A stretch of 64,000 nt of DNA from Thraustochytrium sp. TN22 (Eukaryota > Sar > Bigyra > Thraustochytrida > Thraustochytriidae). The DNA lies in the NCBI GenBank assembly GCA_013306675.1, contig JABLUY010000178.1:1-64000 (forward strand), in the 5' to 3' direction. The notes beneath the pieces are model-generated. The model was not told where the DNA came from and ran no database searches. It saw only the letters and a list, made by a program, of their open reading frames with translations. The translations under genes and the position numbers were made by a program. Positions 1 to 8,580 of this stretch are shown one piece after another. The stretch's first letter is position 1. Each line of letters starts with the position of its first letter.

Positions 1-51
<51 letters not shown>

Positions 52-260
52 GGCGGCGGCAGGACCTGGATGAAGACCATCACCAGCAGCAACCACCAGC
101 ACCACCACCACTACCACCACCAGCACCTCTAGCTCCTGCACCAGCTCCAGCACCACCTCTAGCTCCTGCACCAGCTCCAGCAGCACAACAGCAGCAGCAG
201 TAGCGGCGGCAGGACCTGGATGAAGACCACCACCAGCAGCAACCACCAGCACCAGCACCA
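1..260. repeat. CAG microsatellite and 150-bp duplication
   Basis: Positions 1-50 are a pure CAG/AGC run. The block at 44-79 recurs almost exactly at 194-229, a 150-bp offset that preserves reading frame. Between them a 30-bp unit starting CTCTAGCTCCTGCACC occurs at 127 and again at 157. The tract could encode poly-Gln/His/Pro in several frames, but every frame has stops, so it is either the repeat-rich interior of a spliced gene or non-coding minisatellite DNA. Confidence 0.75.
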
Positions 261-279
261 CCACCAGCAGCACCACTAG

Positions 280-546
280 CTAGCTGCAACGCCACAGCAG
301 CACCACCAGCACCACCAGCAGAAGCAGGAGGTCGACCAGCAAAACCAAGAGCACAAGCAGGACCAACAGCACCAGCAAACCGAGCAACAGGGCCGCCAAT
401 ATGAAGCCAAGCTGTTGTTCCGCGTGTCAGCGCAGGCCAAGGCAGACCACGTCGGGAAGCTGCGCGCAAAGGATCGCGTTGCCACAGAATTGCTGCGTAG
501 GACCTATGATTTTCCGCATGTGCAGCCCTGTGTCTTTCAAGAGTGA
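280..546 (+). CDS. Probable last exon of a Gln/His-rich protein (partial)
   Basis: I do not recognise this gene. Frame 1 is open from just after a stop at 277-279 to a TGA at 544-546. It begins Gln/His-rich and ends with about 50 residues of ordinary mixed composition (for example QYEAKLLFRVSAQAKADHVG and RRTYDFPHVQPCVFQE), which looks like true coding sequence. It has no ATG of its own. The CAG acceptor-like sequences around 279-297 suggest a terminal exon whose upstream part lies before or within the repeat tract at the window edge. Function cannot be stated. The alternative is a chance open frame in repeat-derived DNA. Confidence 0.35.
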   Translation, partial: LAATPQQHHQHHQQKQEVDQQNQEHKQDQQHQQTEQQGRQYEAKLLFRVSAQAKADHVGKLRAKDRVATELLRRTYDFPHVQPCVFQE

Positions 547-1379
547 GACGCTGGCGCATTTTCTCTACCACCCGCACGAGCCACCGATGGTGATGACGCG
601 TGCGTCCCTGAAAAACCGCTCGGAGACCGTCCTTGATAAGGCCCCCGCGATTTTCATTCTACGAGCGAGGTTCGCCGACCTGCCACTGAAAAATAGATAC
701 GCTCGGATCAAGAAGCGGCTCGCCAAACAGTAAGGCCTCGCAAGTCTGGTTGAACTCGCCGCTCTCTTCGTCAGGAAAGGTGCCGCAACGGTGCTTTGCC
801 TTGACAACGCTGCAGTCAGCGTGTGCAACCCCGCTCGGCCATGCCCGCCGCGCCAAGACCGATGACGACGTCGAAGTTCTCCGCGCCGATGCGAGCTCCC
901 GCGGCCTCATGCTTCGCTCTCACTGTCAGTCAGCTCAGTCGGGGGTGCGGTCCATTCCAGCAAGAGTTCCCGCTTTGCTGGATCCGAGGCGCCAAACGCA
1001 GGCATGAACCCGAGCCAGGTCCGATTCCCAGGAACCAGGAAGCCCAGCGAGCGAGGCGAGGCGAGGCGGAGCCGATACTCGCCGGCCGCGCGACAAGACC
1101 TTCACGCAAGGCAGCCTGCCTCGCTCAGGCTGTGTGTTTACGGCCTGCGCTTGATGCTGGTGATCTTGACTGGGCCTGATGATGCCCGATCTTGACTCAC
1201 GTGTCAGTGACAGTGAGGCGTCACTCGACGAGCCGCCTGCTTGCGACGAGCGCGCGGCACTCTTGTCGCTACACACGCTCACCCAGCTGCCGCACGCGCG
1301 CGCGGCAAAGGCCCAACGCGCGCCCGGCGGCCGTGGAGACGCGGGGGCGAGGAGCACGAGGGCGCGGCGCGGGCGCACG

Positions 1380-1424
<45 letters not shown>
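547..1424. other. Intergenic, no gene seen
   Basis: Several short overlapping frames exist on both strands but none has family resemblance. It contains a short GAGGC run near 1050-1070 and ends with the CAGG tandem repeat described separately. It presumably carries the 3' region of the first gene and the promoter of the monooxygenase. Confidence 0.5.
1380..1423. repeat. (CAGG)11 tetranucleotide repeat abutting a start codon
   Basis: Eleven CAGG units end two bases before the ATG at 1425. The frame reads through it upstream, but 44 bp is not a multiple of three, so it is best read as 5' untranslated sequence. Confidence 0.85.
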
Positions 1425-3308
1425 ATGGCGCGCTCGCTCGGCGAGGAGCTGGAGGCCTTCCTGCAGGCGGACGAGGTGGCGGGCGTGCAGGCGAGCTTCG
1501 CGGCGCTGGCCGAGGCGGCCGGCGTGGCGGAGGGCGCCCAGGGGCTGGGCGTGTACGAGCGCATCAAGAGCGTGGCGCAGGAAGGAGAGCTGAGCTTTAA
1601 GCTGGGCCGGATCTTCCGGACGCTCGACGAAGCGGTGGCCAAGCGGCAGGTGCTGCTGCGCGAGGAGGGCGCGCTGGGGGAGGTCGGCGGAGAAGGGGAG
1701 ACTGCGGAGGAGGGCGAGCAGACCGCGGAGCCTGGAGCGGCAGGAGCGCCTGCGCACGTGCTGGTGAGCGGCGCCGGGCCCGTGGGCCTGCGCGCGGCGG
1801 TCGAGAACGCGCTGCTGGGCCACGCGGTCACGGTCGTGGAGAAGCGGGAACGGTTCTCTCGGGTCAACATCCTGTTGTTCTGGCAACAGACCATGGATGA
1901 CATGGTGTCCTTGGGCGCCAAAATCTTCTATCCGCAGCTCAAGGTACACGGGACGCCGTTGCACATGGGGACGCGGGAGATCCAGCTCTGCCTGCTCAAG
2001 ACGGCGCTCCTGCTGGGCGTTCAGGTGCATTACACGTCGACGCTGCGCGGCCTTCGCTTTGACCACGGGACACGATCGTGGACGGCCCTGGCCCAGTCTT
2101 CCGGGGGCGCTGTGGCGGCGCCACGCGCCAGCGCCGCGAGTCGGTTGTCCCAGCGGCTCTCTGCGGGCCTCGACACCTTGAAACGACGCAGCCGTGAGGC
2201 ACCAGCGGCGGCGGACGAGGACGCCCTCAAACAGGCGCTGGCCTTCAAGCCGAAGAAGCTACAGGACTATACGGCGACCTTCAAGTGCAACATGGTTGAT
2301 GCTCCAGAGGTGAATCCGGCGTTCCTGCGCGCTGAGCCCGAGCAGGGAGACCGTGAAATCGCCTTCAACTCTCTTGTGGTGGCTGAAGGCGAGTGGAGCC
2401 AGACGCTGCGGCAGCTCGGGGTCTTCAAGACCGTGGACCGCTTCAATCGTGCAATCGGCATCGTCATCAACCTCGACTACGATCCGCGCAACAAGACGGA
2501 GCGCGCTCTGAAGAGCGTCGCGCTTGGCCTTTCGCCCGTGGCCTCGGAGCTGAAGGACCGCCTCGCGGCCAAGGGCATCATCATCGAGAACATCGAGTAC
2601 CTCAAGGGCAGCACGCACTACATCGTGGCGACGTTTTGGAAGATTGACTCCCTGCTTGAGTACGGCGCGCTGCGCGCGGACGAGAAGGGCGCGGACCTGC
2701 TCCGCGAGGAGAATGTGGACTTCGACGCGCTTCGGGTCTTTGCACGCACCATGGCCACCGGCGTCGGCCTCCCCGAGGACACACCATTTTGCGAATGGAA
2801 CCCCATTCAGCTCTTCGACTTTAGTACGCGCGCACGAGCCGTCAAGGCAGTCCAAGTCCTCTCTGTGGATGACGAGGGCGAGCCCGTTGTGCTCGACCAC
2901 GTGCCGGCCTCGGCGCCGGGTGCCGAGGTGCCCTTGGCTGAGCGCGCCGAGACGGCGCTCGTCTTTCCCGTGGGAGACGCACTTCTGGAGCCCTTTTGGC
3001 CGCAGGGTCTCGGGAGCAACCGCGGCTTCCACGGCGCGATCGATGCGGCCTTCGCCACCTTACGCCTGCGCCTCGCCGGCGCCGAGGACGGCTTCGTCTC
3101 CCGCACCGTCTCTTACCTCTTCATGAACCTCTACTCGTGGAACAAGCCCGCCATGGTCATCCAGCCCTTTGCCAAGTGGACGACCGATCCCTGCACGCGC
3201 TACACCGACCTCGTCGTTGACACTGCCAAGAAGCAGAGCATGCGCATCATCGGCATGTCCATCCCTGCGCACCTCCTGTCGCGCGCCGGTGGCGCTTCCG
3301 CACGATAG
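1425..3308 (+). CDS. MICAL-like FAD-dependent monooxygenase
   Basis: A predicted 627-residue flavoprotein. Residues 1-80 match the helical lead-in of MICAL monooxygenases. A Rossmann motif GAGPVG lies at 116-121, followed by the MICAL-typical VVEKRERFSR, the LGAKIFY stretch and a helix equivalent to LQLILLKVALLLGV. Near the C-terminus GDALLEPFWPQGLG and a DPCTRYTDL segment match the FAD-binding and terminal parts of the MICAL module. In animals this module oxidises actin methionines using NADPH. Here there is no calponin-homology, LIM or coiled-coil region, so the substrate is unknown. I chose the ATG at 1425 because the frame upstream is a CAGG repeat and Arg/Ala-rich. The family call is strong; the actin role is inference. 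Confidence 0.85.
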   Translation: MARSLGEELEAFLQADEVAGVQASFAALAEAAGVAEGAQGLGVYERIKSVAQEGELSFKLGRIFRTLDEAVAKRQVLLREEGALGEVGGEGETAEEGEQTAEPGAAGAPAHVLVSGAGPVGLRAAVENALLGHAVTVVEKRERFSRVNILLFWQQTMDDMVSLGAKIFYPQLKVHGTPLHMGTREIQLCLLKTALLLGVQVHYTSTLRGLRFDHGTRSWTALAQSSGGAVAAPRASAASRLSQRLSAGLDTLKRRSREAPAAADEDALKQALAFKPKKLQDYTATFKCNMVDAPEVNPAFLRAEPEQGDREIAFNSLVVAEGEWSQTLRQLGVFKTVDRFNRAIGIVINLDYDPRNKTERALKSVALGLSPVASELKDRLAAKGIIIENIEYLKGSTHYIVATFWKIDSLLEYGALRADEKGADLLREENVDFDALRVFARTMATGVGLPEDTPFCEWNPIQLFDFSTRARAVKAVQVLSVDDEGEPVVLDHVPASAPGAEVPLAERAETALVFPVGDALLEPFWPQGLGSNRGFHGAIDAAFATLRLRLAGAEDGFVSRTVSYLFMNLYSWNKPAMVIQPFAKWTTDPCTRYTDLVVDTAKKQSMRIIGMSIPAHLLSRAGGASAR

Positions 3309-4036
3309 CCGGCTTGTAGCGGGTAGCAACACGTTCATTGAGTGACTGAGGCTGAAGTCTCTTTTTGGCGTCATCAACACCGGCTGACAAGGTATACTTT
3401 CCCCCCCCACAGAACGGCGATGCCGATGATTCACCTTGGTCGTACCGTTTTATAACTACAGTACATCACTTTCCCCAGCATCTGTCGCCGCGCTTGGTTT
3501 TGGCCTGCGCTCGAGCTCGAGATGCCGATGATTCACCTTGGTCGTAGCGTTTTATAACTACAGTACATCACTTTCCCCAGCATCTGTCGCCGCGCTTGGT
3601 TTTGGCCTGCGCTCGAGCTCGAGCTAGCTGAGCTCACAGCATTCATTCGCTGCAGCCCAGGCTGGACTCAGCACGGCTCGTCTCCGGCGGCCAGCGCGTC
3701 GTGCTTCACCGCGTGCTCGGCCAGGCTCCTGGGCCCCTCGTGTCGCACGCTGCGCCTGCCAGCAGCAGCGAGCAGCAGCAGCAGCAGCGAGCGCCCACGT
3801 TCTCCGCGTCCTCAAGGCTTGCGAGGCTTGCGCTCCCTCGCGCTCCCTCGCGCTCCCTCCCTCCTTGTGCGCCTCGTGGCGCCGAGTCGACGACACGTGC
3901 ACAGAGTGCAAGCAAGGCACCCAAGGCACGCGCGCGGCAGCAGACCCGAGACGCCGCCGCAGCGCCGACTCGGAGCGGCGGCGCGCGCGTCAAGACTCGG
4001 GCCTGGCGGCGCCGGCGCGGGCGCGGAGCGGGCGGG
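3309..4036. other. Intergenic with a 102-bp tandem duplication
   Basis: It holds the 102-bp duplication listed next and then GC-rich 5' sequence of the TPR gene, including a CAG run near 3770-3790 and CTCCCTCGCG repeats near 3835-3860. The downstream frame is open from about 3701, but the usable ATG with family-like sequence is at 4037. Confidence 0.5.
3419..3622. repeat. 102-bp direct tandem duplication
   Basis: 3419-3520 and 3521-3622 are the same 102-bp sequence, starting GATGCCGATGATTCACC and ending in CTCGAGCTCGA, with one difference seen (GTACC versus GTAGC). Such near identity means a recent duplication. It lies between the monooxygenase stop and the TPR gene. Confidence 0.95.
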
Positions 4037-5881
4037 ATGCAGCTGGCCGCGCGGCTGCGCGGCGGGCGGCCGTCGCCGGGGCGCGGCGCGGCGCAGGGCG
4101 ATGCGCAGGCGCAGGCACAGGCGCAGGCGCAGGCGCGCGCCGGCCCGGTGGTCCTGACGGCCGCAGGCCTGGCCGCGACGCAGGCGGCGCTGGCAAGGGA
4201 CGAGCTGGCGGCCGGCGTGCAGCTGGCCAGCGTGCTGCGACCGCACAAGACGGCGGACGCCAGCTTCGTGGAGGGCGAGACCGTGGTGCTGCTGGATGCC
4301 TCGAGCAAGGCGCACCCGAACTTCAAGGCGGCGCGCAAGGCGAGGCCGAAGCGCAAGCTCACGGTGCACGCGAGCCACGTGCGGACGCGCACGAGGCAGG
4401 AATGGACCGTGGAGGACGTGGCGGACTTTGCCACCTCGGACGCGCGCTGGGCCGAGGTGGCGGCGCCGCGCCCGCTCGCGGACTGCGCGGAGGAGTCCGT
4501 GACGCTCGTGCTGGCCGGCCCGAACTGCCGCTTCCAAACGCTGGTCGGCGCCGTCGAATCGCTGGTCGAGAAGCGCGGCGTGCCACCCGCCGAGGTGCTC
4601 GTGCTGGTGGAGCTCCTGGCCGGCACCGGGGCACCGCTGTCGCCGGACATGGAGTCGCTGATGCGCGGCTCGCGCGCCAAGGTGAGCGAGCTGGCGCTGC
4701 TCGCGGACCGCTACGCTTCGGCGCCGCTCTCCGTGACGCGCGCCAGCGTGTGGGCGGCGCACCTGGCGCGCTGCGAGGACCGCCGCGTCTCGGTGATCAT
4801 GCCAGCCGCGCTGCGGACCCAGCTGCGCGCGCAGCTGGCCCTGCAGGCGCAGACGGCGCAGACACTCTTCGCCTGGATCGGCAGCGTGCGTCTGGAGCTT
4901 TGTAAGAACCCGTCCTGGTGCAACGAGGACGCGGCCGAAGCCAAGCGGGCGGCCCAGGACGCGCTGGAGACGGAACTTTTGCGCCGGGCGCGCCAGATCG
5001 GCCTCGAGGCGGTCGGCAACGCGCTGCGCTCCGCGCTGCTTGACTGGGCCACGCAGCACGTGCGCCTCGTCTTGGACCGTCTCGAAAACCGCATGCTGCC
5101 CGAGCCGGACGCCGAGGATGCCGCCGTGGACCCGGACACCCGGATCGGCGCGGCGCAGGCCAGGGAGCTGGCCGAGGCTGCGGCGCAGGCGCTCACGCGC
5201 GCAGCGCGCTGGACGGACGCCCGCGCCGTGCTGACGCAGGCGGTGCGCTTCCAGACGCTGGCCAGTGCAAAGGACGAGGCCGGGCTCCCACTTGCCCAGC
5301 TGCTCGCGATGCGCGCTCGGTGCTTTACGAACCTCAAGCAACCGCAGGCCGGACTCGAAGACGCGCTACGCGCCGACGCGCTCCTTTCCAACGACGCTAA
5401 CGAGCCGGCCGTACCCCACGACACGGTTGCGTCGGGCGCGCTCGCAGAGCGCGACCTGTGCGCCATGGACGTTTTGCAACAGCTCGCAGACCTGCAGCGG
5501 CACGCGGATGCCAAGGGCCTGTCGCTGGCCGCGCTCGAGCGCCTTTTGGAGCGCAAACAGCGCATCTACGGCGAGGAGCACGCCGAGATCCTTGCCACCT
5601 ACGAGGCCCTCATCGACCTGCAGCTGGACCTCGGCCAGGGCAGCCAGGCTATGCTGGGCGCAGTCAAGGCGTTGCAGCTTTCGCGCTCTCTGAACGGAGA
5701 AAAACACCCACATACCGCCCGCTGCTACCATCTGCTCGGCCGCGCGCTCGCCATGCAAACACGCGCCGAGGAGGCGGCCAAGATGCTCAACAAGTGCATC
5801 AGTATCCACACCTCGCTCTTCGGCGACAGCGATCCTCGCCTCGCCGAGGCGCGCCGCGACCTCCAGCGCCTCGCCAAGTGA
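4037..5881 (+). CDS. TPR-repeat protein, paralogue of the next gene
   Basis: A 614-residue protein with an Ala/Gln repeat (AQAQAQAQ) near the start, a central helical region and C-terminal tetratricopeptide repeats of kinesin-light-chain type, seen in segments such as YGEEHAEILATYEALIDLQ and GEKHPHTARCYHLLGRALA. It shares its plan with the gene at 6381: an EWTVEDVADF-like segment, a CRFQTLVGAVESL segment and then TPRs. In this copy the middle region has lost the WLDLFCANQ and RAWCVWE signatures of the neighbour, so it may have diverged to a pure scaffold. No catalytic function is visible. The start is the first ATG after the Arg/Ala-rich leader. Confidence 0.75.
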   Translation: MQLAARLRGGRPSPGRGAAQGDAQAQAQAQAQARAGPVVLTAAGLAATQAALARDELAAGVQLASVLRPHKTADASFVEGETVVLLDASSKAHPNFKAARKARPKRKLTVHASHVRTRTRQEWTVEDVADFATSDARWAEVAAPRPLADCAEESVTLVLAGPNCRFQTLVGAVESLVEKRGVPPAEVLVLVELLAGTGAPLSPDMESLMRGSRAKVSELALLADRYASAPLSVTRASVWAAHLARCEDRRVSVIMPAALRTQLRAQLALQAQTAQTLFAWIGSVRLELCKNPSWCNEDAAEAKRAAQDALETELLRRARQIGLEAVGNALRSALLDWATQHVRLVLDRLENRMLPEPDAEDAAVDPDTRIGAAQARELAEAAAQALTRAARWTDARAVLTQAVRFQTLASAKDEAGLPLAQLLAMRARCFTNLKQPQAGLEDALRADALLSNDANEPAVPHDTVASGALAERDLCAMDVLQQLADLQRHADAKGLSLAALERLLERKQRIYGEEHAEILATYEALIDLQLDLGQGSQAMLGAVKALQLSRSLNGEKHPHTARCYHLLGRALAMQTRAEEAAKMLNKCISIHTSLFGDSDPRLAEARRDLQRLAK

Positions 5882-6380
5882 GGAACAATCAAGCAGGGCT
5901 CAACACGACGCCCGTTGTGGAGCAGAGCTCAACGTGACGCCCGTGGTGAAGCAGGGCTCAACACGACGCTCGTGCTGAAGCAGGGCTCTAAACGTGATGC
6001 CCGTGCTGATGCAGGGCTCAACATGGCGCCCGTGACGCGCATGGTCTTCGCCGAGCTCACCTGGAGCGCCCGTTGGACCTCCTCTCCCAGCGCGAAGCCC
6101 GCATCCGCTGCATTCGGCGGCGCAAGTCGGGTGGCGTACAGCGCGTCGCCAGTCGCGGTTGTGCCTCGACTCAAGCACGGTCACTGATGAGCCAGAAAGT
6201 AACTTGAAGATCCACAAGTTGGGACTTTTACTCGCGGCACGCTGGCACGCGCTGCTCGATCTTGCACTGCAGGAGCGACGACGGTATGCAACCAAGGGTC
6301 TCTTGTACCACACGGCATGATCGTGCATCAGGTACCATACCGCCAAGTGGCAGTGCAACTCTGCAGCACCAACTCGCCCG
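5882..6380. other. Intergenic with a 30-bp minisatellite
   Basis: The first 160 bases are a minisatellite (listed separately). The remainder, about 6040-6380, shows no gene and should contain the promoter of the second TPR gene. Confidence 0.5.
5891..6039. repeat. 30-bp minisatellite, about five units
   Basis: Diverged units based on AAGCAGGGCTCAACACGACG repeat about every 30 bp directly after the stop codon of the first TPR gene. Units differ at several sites. Confidence 0.85.
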
Positions 6381-8312
6381 ATGCAGCGACTGCGCAGAAG
6401 CGTGCGCGCGTGGGCCGCTGGCCACGGCAACGGCGATGCCGCGGCGCCAGGCGGCGGTGCCGCGGAAGAGTCTGCCGGTGAGCGCGAGGCGCGGCGCATC
6501 ATTGACTACCGCAGCATCAGCCTGGACGCGGTGGAGGCCGTTCTCAAGGGCGTGGAGGACGGCTCGCTGGCACGCGGCGTGCAGCTGCTAGTCGCGACGC
6601 GCGACCTGGCCGACGGCGTGCCCGAGGGCGCGACGCTGACGCTCGTCCAAGACCTCCGCGAAGGCCGCGTGCGTGCCAGCCCCGCGCACGGCGCTGGCGA
6701 GGTGCTGGAGGTCACCGTGGGCGAGGATGTAACTCGCAAGTCGCGGACCGACTGGACCACCGAGGACGTCGCGGAGCACGTGGTTCTGCCGCGAACAAAA
6801 GAAATGCCCGCCGACGGGGCCATCTACCTCAACACGCTGCGGAAGCGGGACGTGGGCGCCGAATTTGCGGGCACCTTTGTGAGCCAGGCGCGGCGCTGCA
6901 GGTTCGGCGACCTGGTACGCGCTCTGACGGCACAGTTTCCCGCGCGTCGGCACAGGCGGGTTTTTGTCTGGCTGGACCTCTTCTGCGCGAACCAGCCCCT
7001 TCTGACAAGCCAGGACGAGCCGTCCCCTGCGGAGCAGGAGCTGCGCGCCGACATCCTCACGCGAGGCCTGCACAGGGCCATTGGGCAATTCAGTGACTCG
7101 GTGATCTTCTTTGACCGCTGGGACGAGCCCGCGCCGCTCCAGCGCGCGTGGTGCGTCTGGGAGGTGCTGGGATCGATTCAGAGCCACAACACTGTGACCG
7201 TCCTGTACGCGCCGGGCGAGGAGGCCCGCTTCGTGCAGCAGCTGCTGGAGGATCCGCACGAGATCGCACATGTGATCTCCAACAATATGGACATGCGCAA
7301 GGCTCAGTGCTGGAAGGCGGCGGACAAGGACATGATCGACACGGCCGTCGAGGGCCTCGATGGAGGCTTCGTCTCGCTCAACGCGGCCGTGAACGGCCAA
7401 GCGCGCGCTTGGTTTGTTCTCATGACGCAGCGCGCCATCCAGGAGGCCCGCGCCTCTGGCGATGGCGCGCAGCTGGCCAAAATCCTCAAGCAGGCCGCGC
7501 AGCTCTTCGGTAGCGAGGGCGACAACGGCACCTCGCTTGAACTCCTGAGCGAGTGCGTCCAGCTGGAGAGCGAGGCTCTAGGCTGGGCCCACCCAACTGT
7601 CTACGCGCTCCAGTACAACATCGGCTTCCTCTATGAACTCTCGGGCGACACGGAGCGGGCCACCTCGTACTACCGGAAGGCGCTCGGGGGCCGTCGCGTC
7701 GCGCTCCCTGTCACCCCGTTCCAACGCCCGCAGTTCGCTATCGAGCTCCAAGGCCTCATTCAGGACCCATCTTACCGTAGCCAGGCGATGCGCTACTACC
7801 AGCAGGCGCTCCAGCTGCGCCGAGACTACTTGAGTCGCAACCCAGACGACCATGAGATGCGCAAGGACATTGCGGTCACGCTCTGTAACCTGGGTCTCCT
7901 GCACACGTCTTCGCAAGGCGTGGTCGGCGCGACAGACGCTCTCAACAAAGCTCACGCGTGCTACAAAGAAGCCATGCAAATCTACAAGCAGTTGCTCGGT
8001 GCACAGCACCCGCAAGTCGCCGTGGTGCTGAGTAGGATTGCCGCCATTCGCATACAGGGCGGCCGCTCGGACCTCGCCCTCAAGGACTACGCATCCGCGC
8101 TCGCCATTCGCAAGACGGCACTGGGCGAGCGCCACCCGGACGTCGCGCAGACGCTCTTTGACATGTCCGAGGCGCTCGACAACACGGGCGCTGCCTCCGC
8201 AGCACACGATGCGCTTCAGGCCGCGCTTGAGATCCAGCTCGAGTCTCTCGGCCCCGACCACCCGGCCTCGGCTGCCACGCATGCCCGCATCGCTGCCCGG
8301 CGAGAAGATTGA
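6381..8312 (+). CDS. TPR protein with protist WLD-NQ/WCVWE signalling-like region
   Basis: A 643-residue protein. After an Ala/Gly-rich start, a WTTEDVAEHV segment leads to a region with RVFVWLDLFCANQP and, about 60 residues on, PLQRAWCVWEVLGSI. That pair of signatures occurs in many protist and algal TPR or ankyrin proteins and may form a TIR-like alpha/beta fold (inference). The C-terminal half has kinesin-light-chain-like TPRs such as GWAHPTVYALQYNIGFLYEL, LGAQHPQVAVVLSRIAAI and LGERHPDVAQTLFDMSEALD. It is probably a cytosolic scaffold or signalling protein. It is a tandem paralogue of the preceding gene, same strand, 499 bp apart, and the better conserved copy. Confidence 0.78.
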   Translation: MQRLRRSVRAWAAGHGNGDAAAPGGGAAEESAGEREARRIIDYRSISLDAVEAVLKGVEDGSLARGVQLLVATRDLADGVPEGATLTLVQDLREGRVRASPAHGAGEVLEVTVGEDVTRKSRTDWTTEDVAEHVVLPRTKEMPADGAIYLNTLRKRDVGAEFAGTFVSQARRCRFGDLVRALTAQFPARRHRRVFVWLDLFCANQPLLTSQDEPSPAEQELRADILTRGLHRAIGQFSDSVIFFDRWDEPAPLQRAWCVWEVLGSIQSHNTVTVLYAPGEEARFVQQLLEDPHEIAHVISNNMDMRKAQCWKAADKDMIDTAVEGLDGGFVSLNAAVNGQARAWFVLMTQRAIQEARASGDGAQLAKILKQAAQLFGSEGDNGTSLELLSECVQLESEALGWAHPTVYALQYNIGFLYELSGDTERATSYYRKALGGRRVALPVTPFQRPQFAIELQGLIQDPSYRSQAMRYYQQALQLRRDYLSRNPDDHEMRKDIAVTLCNLGLLHTSSQGVVGATDALNKAHACYKEAMQIYKQLLGAQHPQVAVVLSRIAAIRIQGGRSDLALKDYASALAIRKTALGERHPDVAQTLFDMSEALDNTGAASAAHDALQAALEIQLESLGPDHPASAATHARIAARRED

Positions 8313-8580
8313 CAGGGAGCACAGACTACCTGCCTTCAGGACCACTGTCAAGCCTGGCCTGATCTGAGGGAGAGCATTTCTATTTCCAAAATTCCGAATC
8401 GTCCAAAAGATCCGTTTCCACCTGGTCACTTGGGCAGGCACCTGCCGGTGCGTCAGCACGTGCACGAAGAGTGCGCGCGCTTCGTTTCGTGCGCACTGCA
8501 GCGAGTCTCTAACAGTAAGTAAGCTCGGCCTGGGTTGAATCAACGCTCGGCGACAGGTAGAGCGCTCTCCCTCGGCCACC

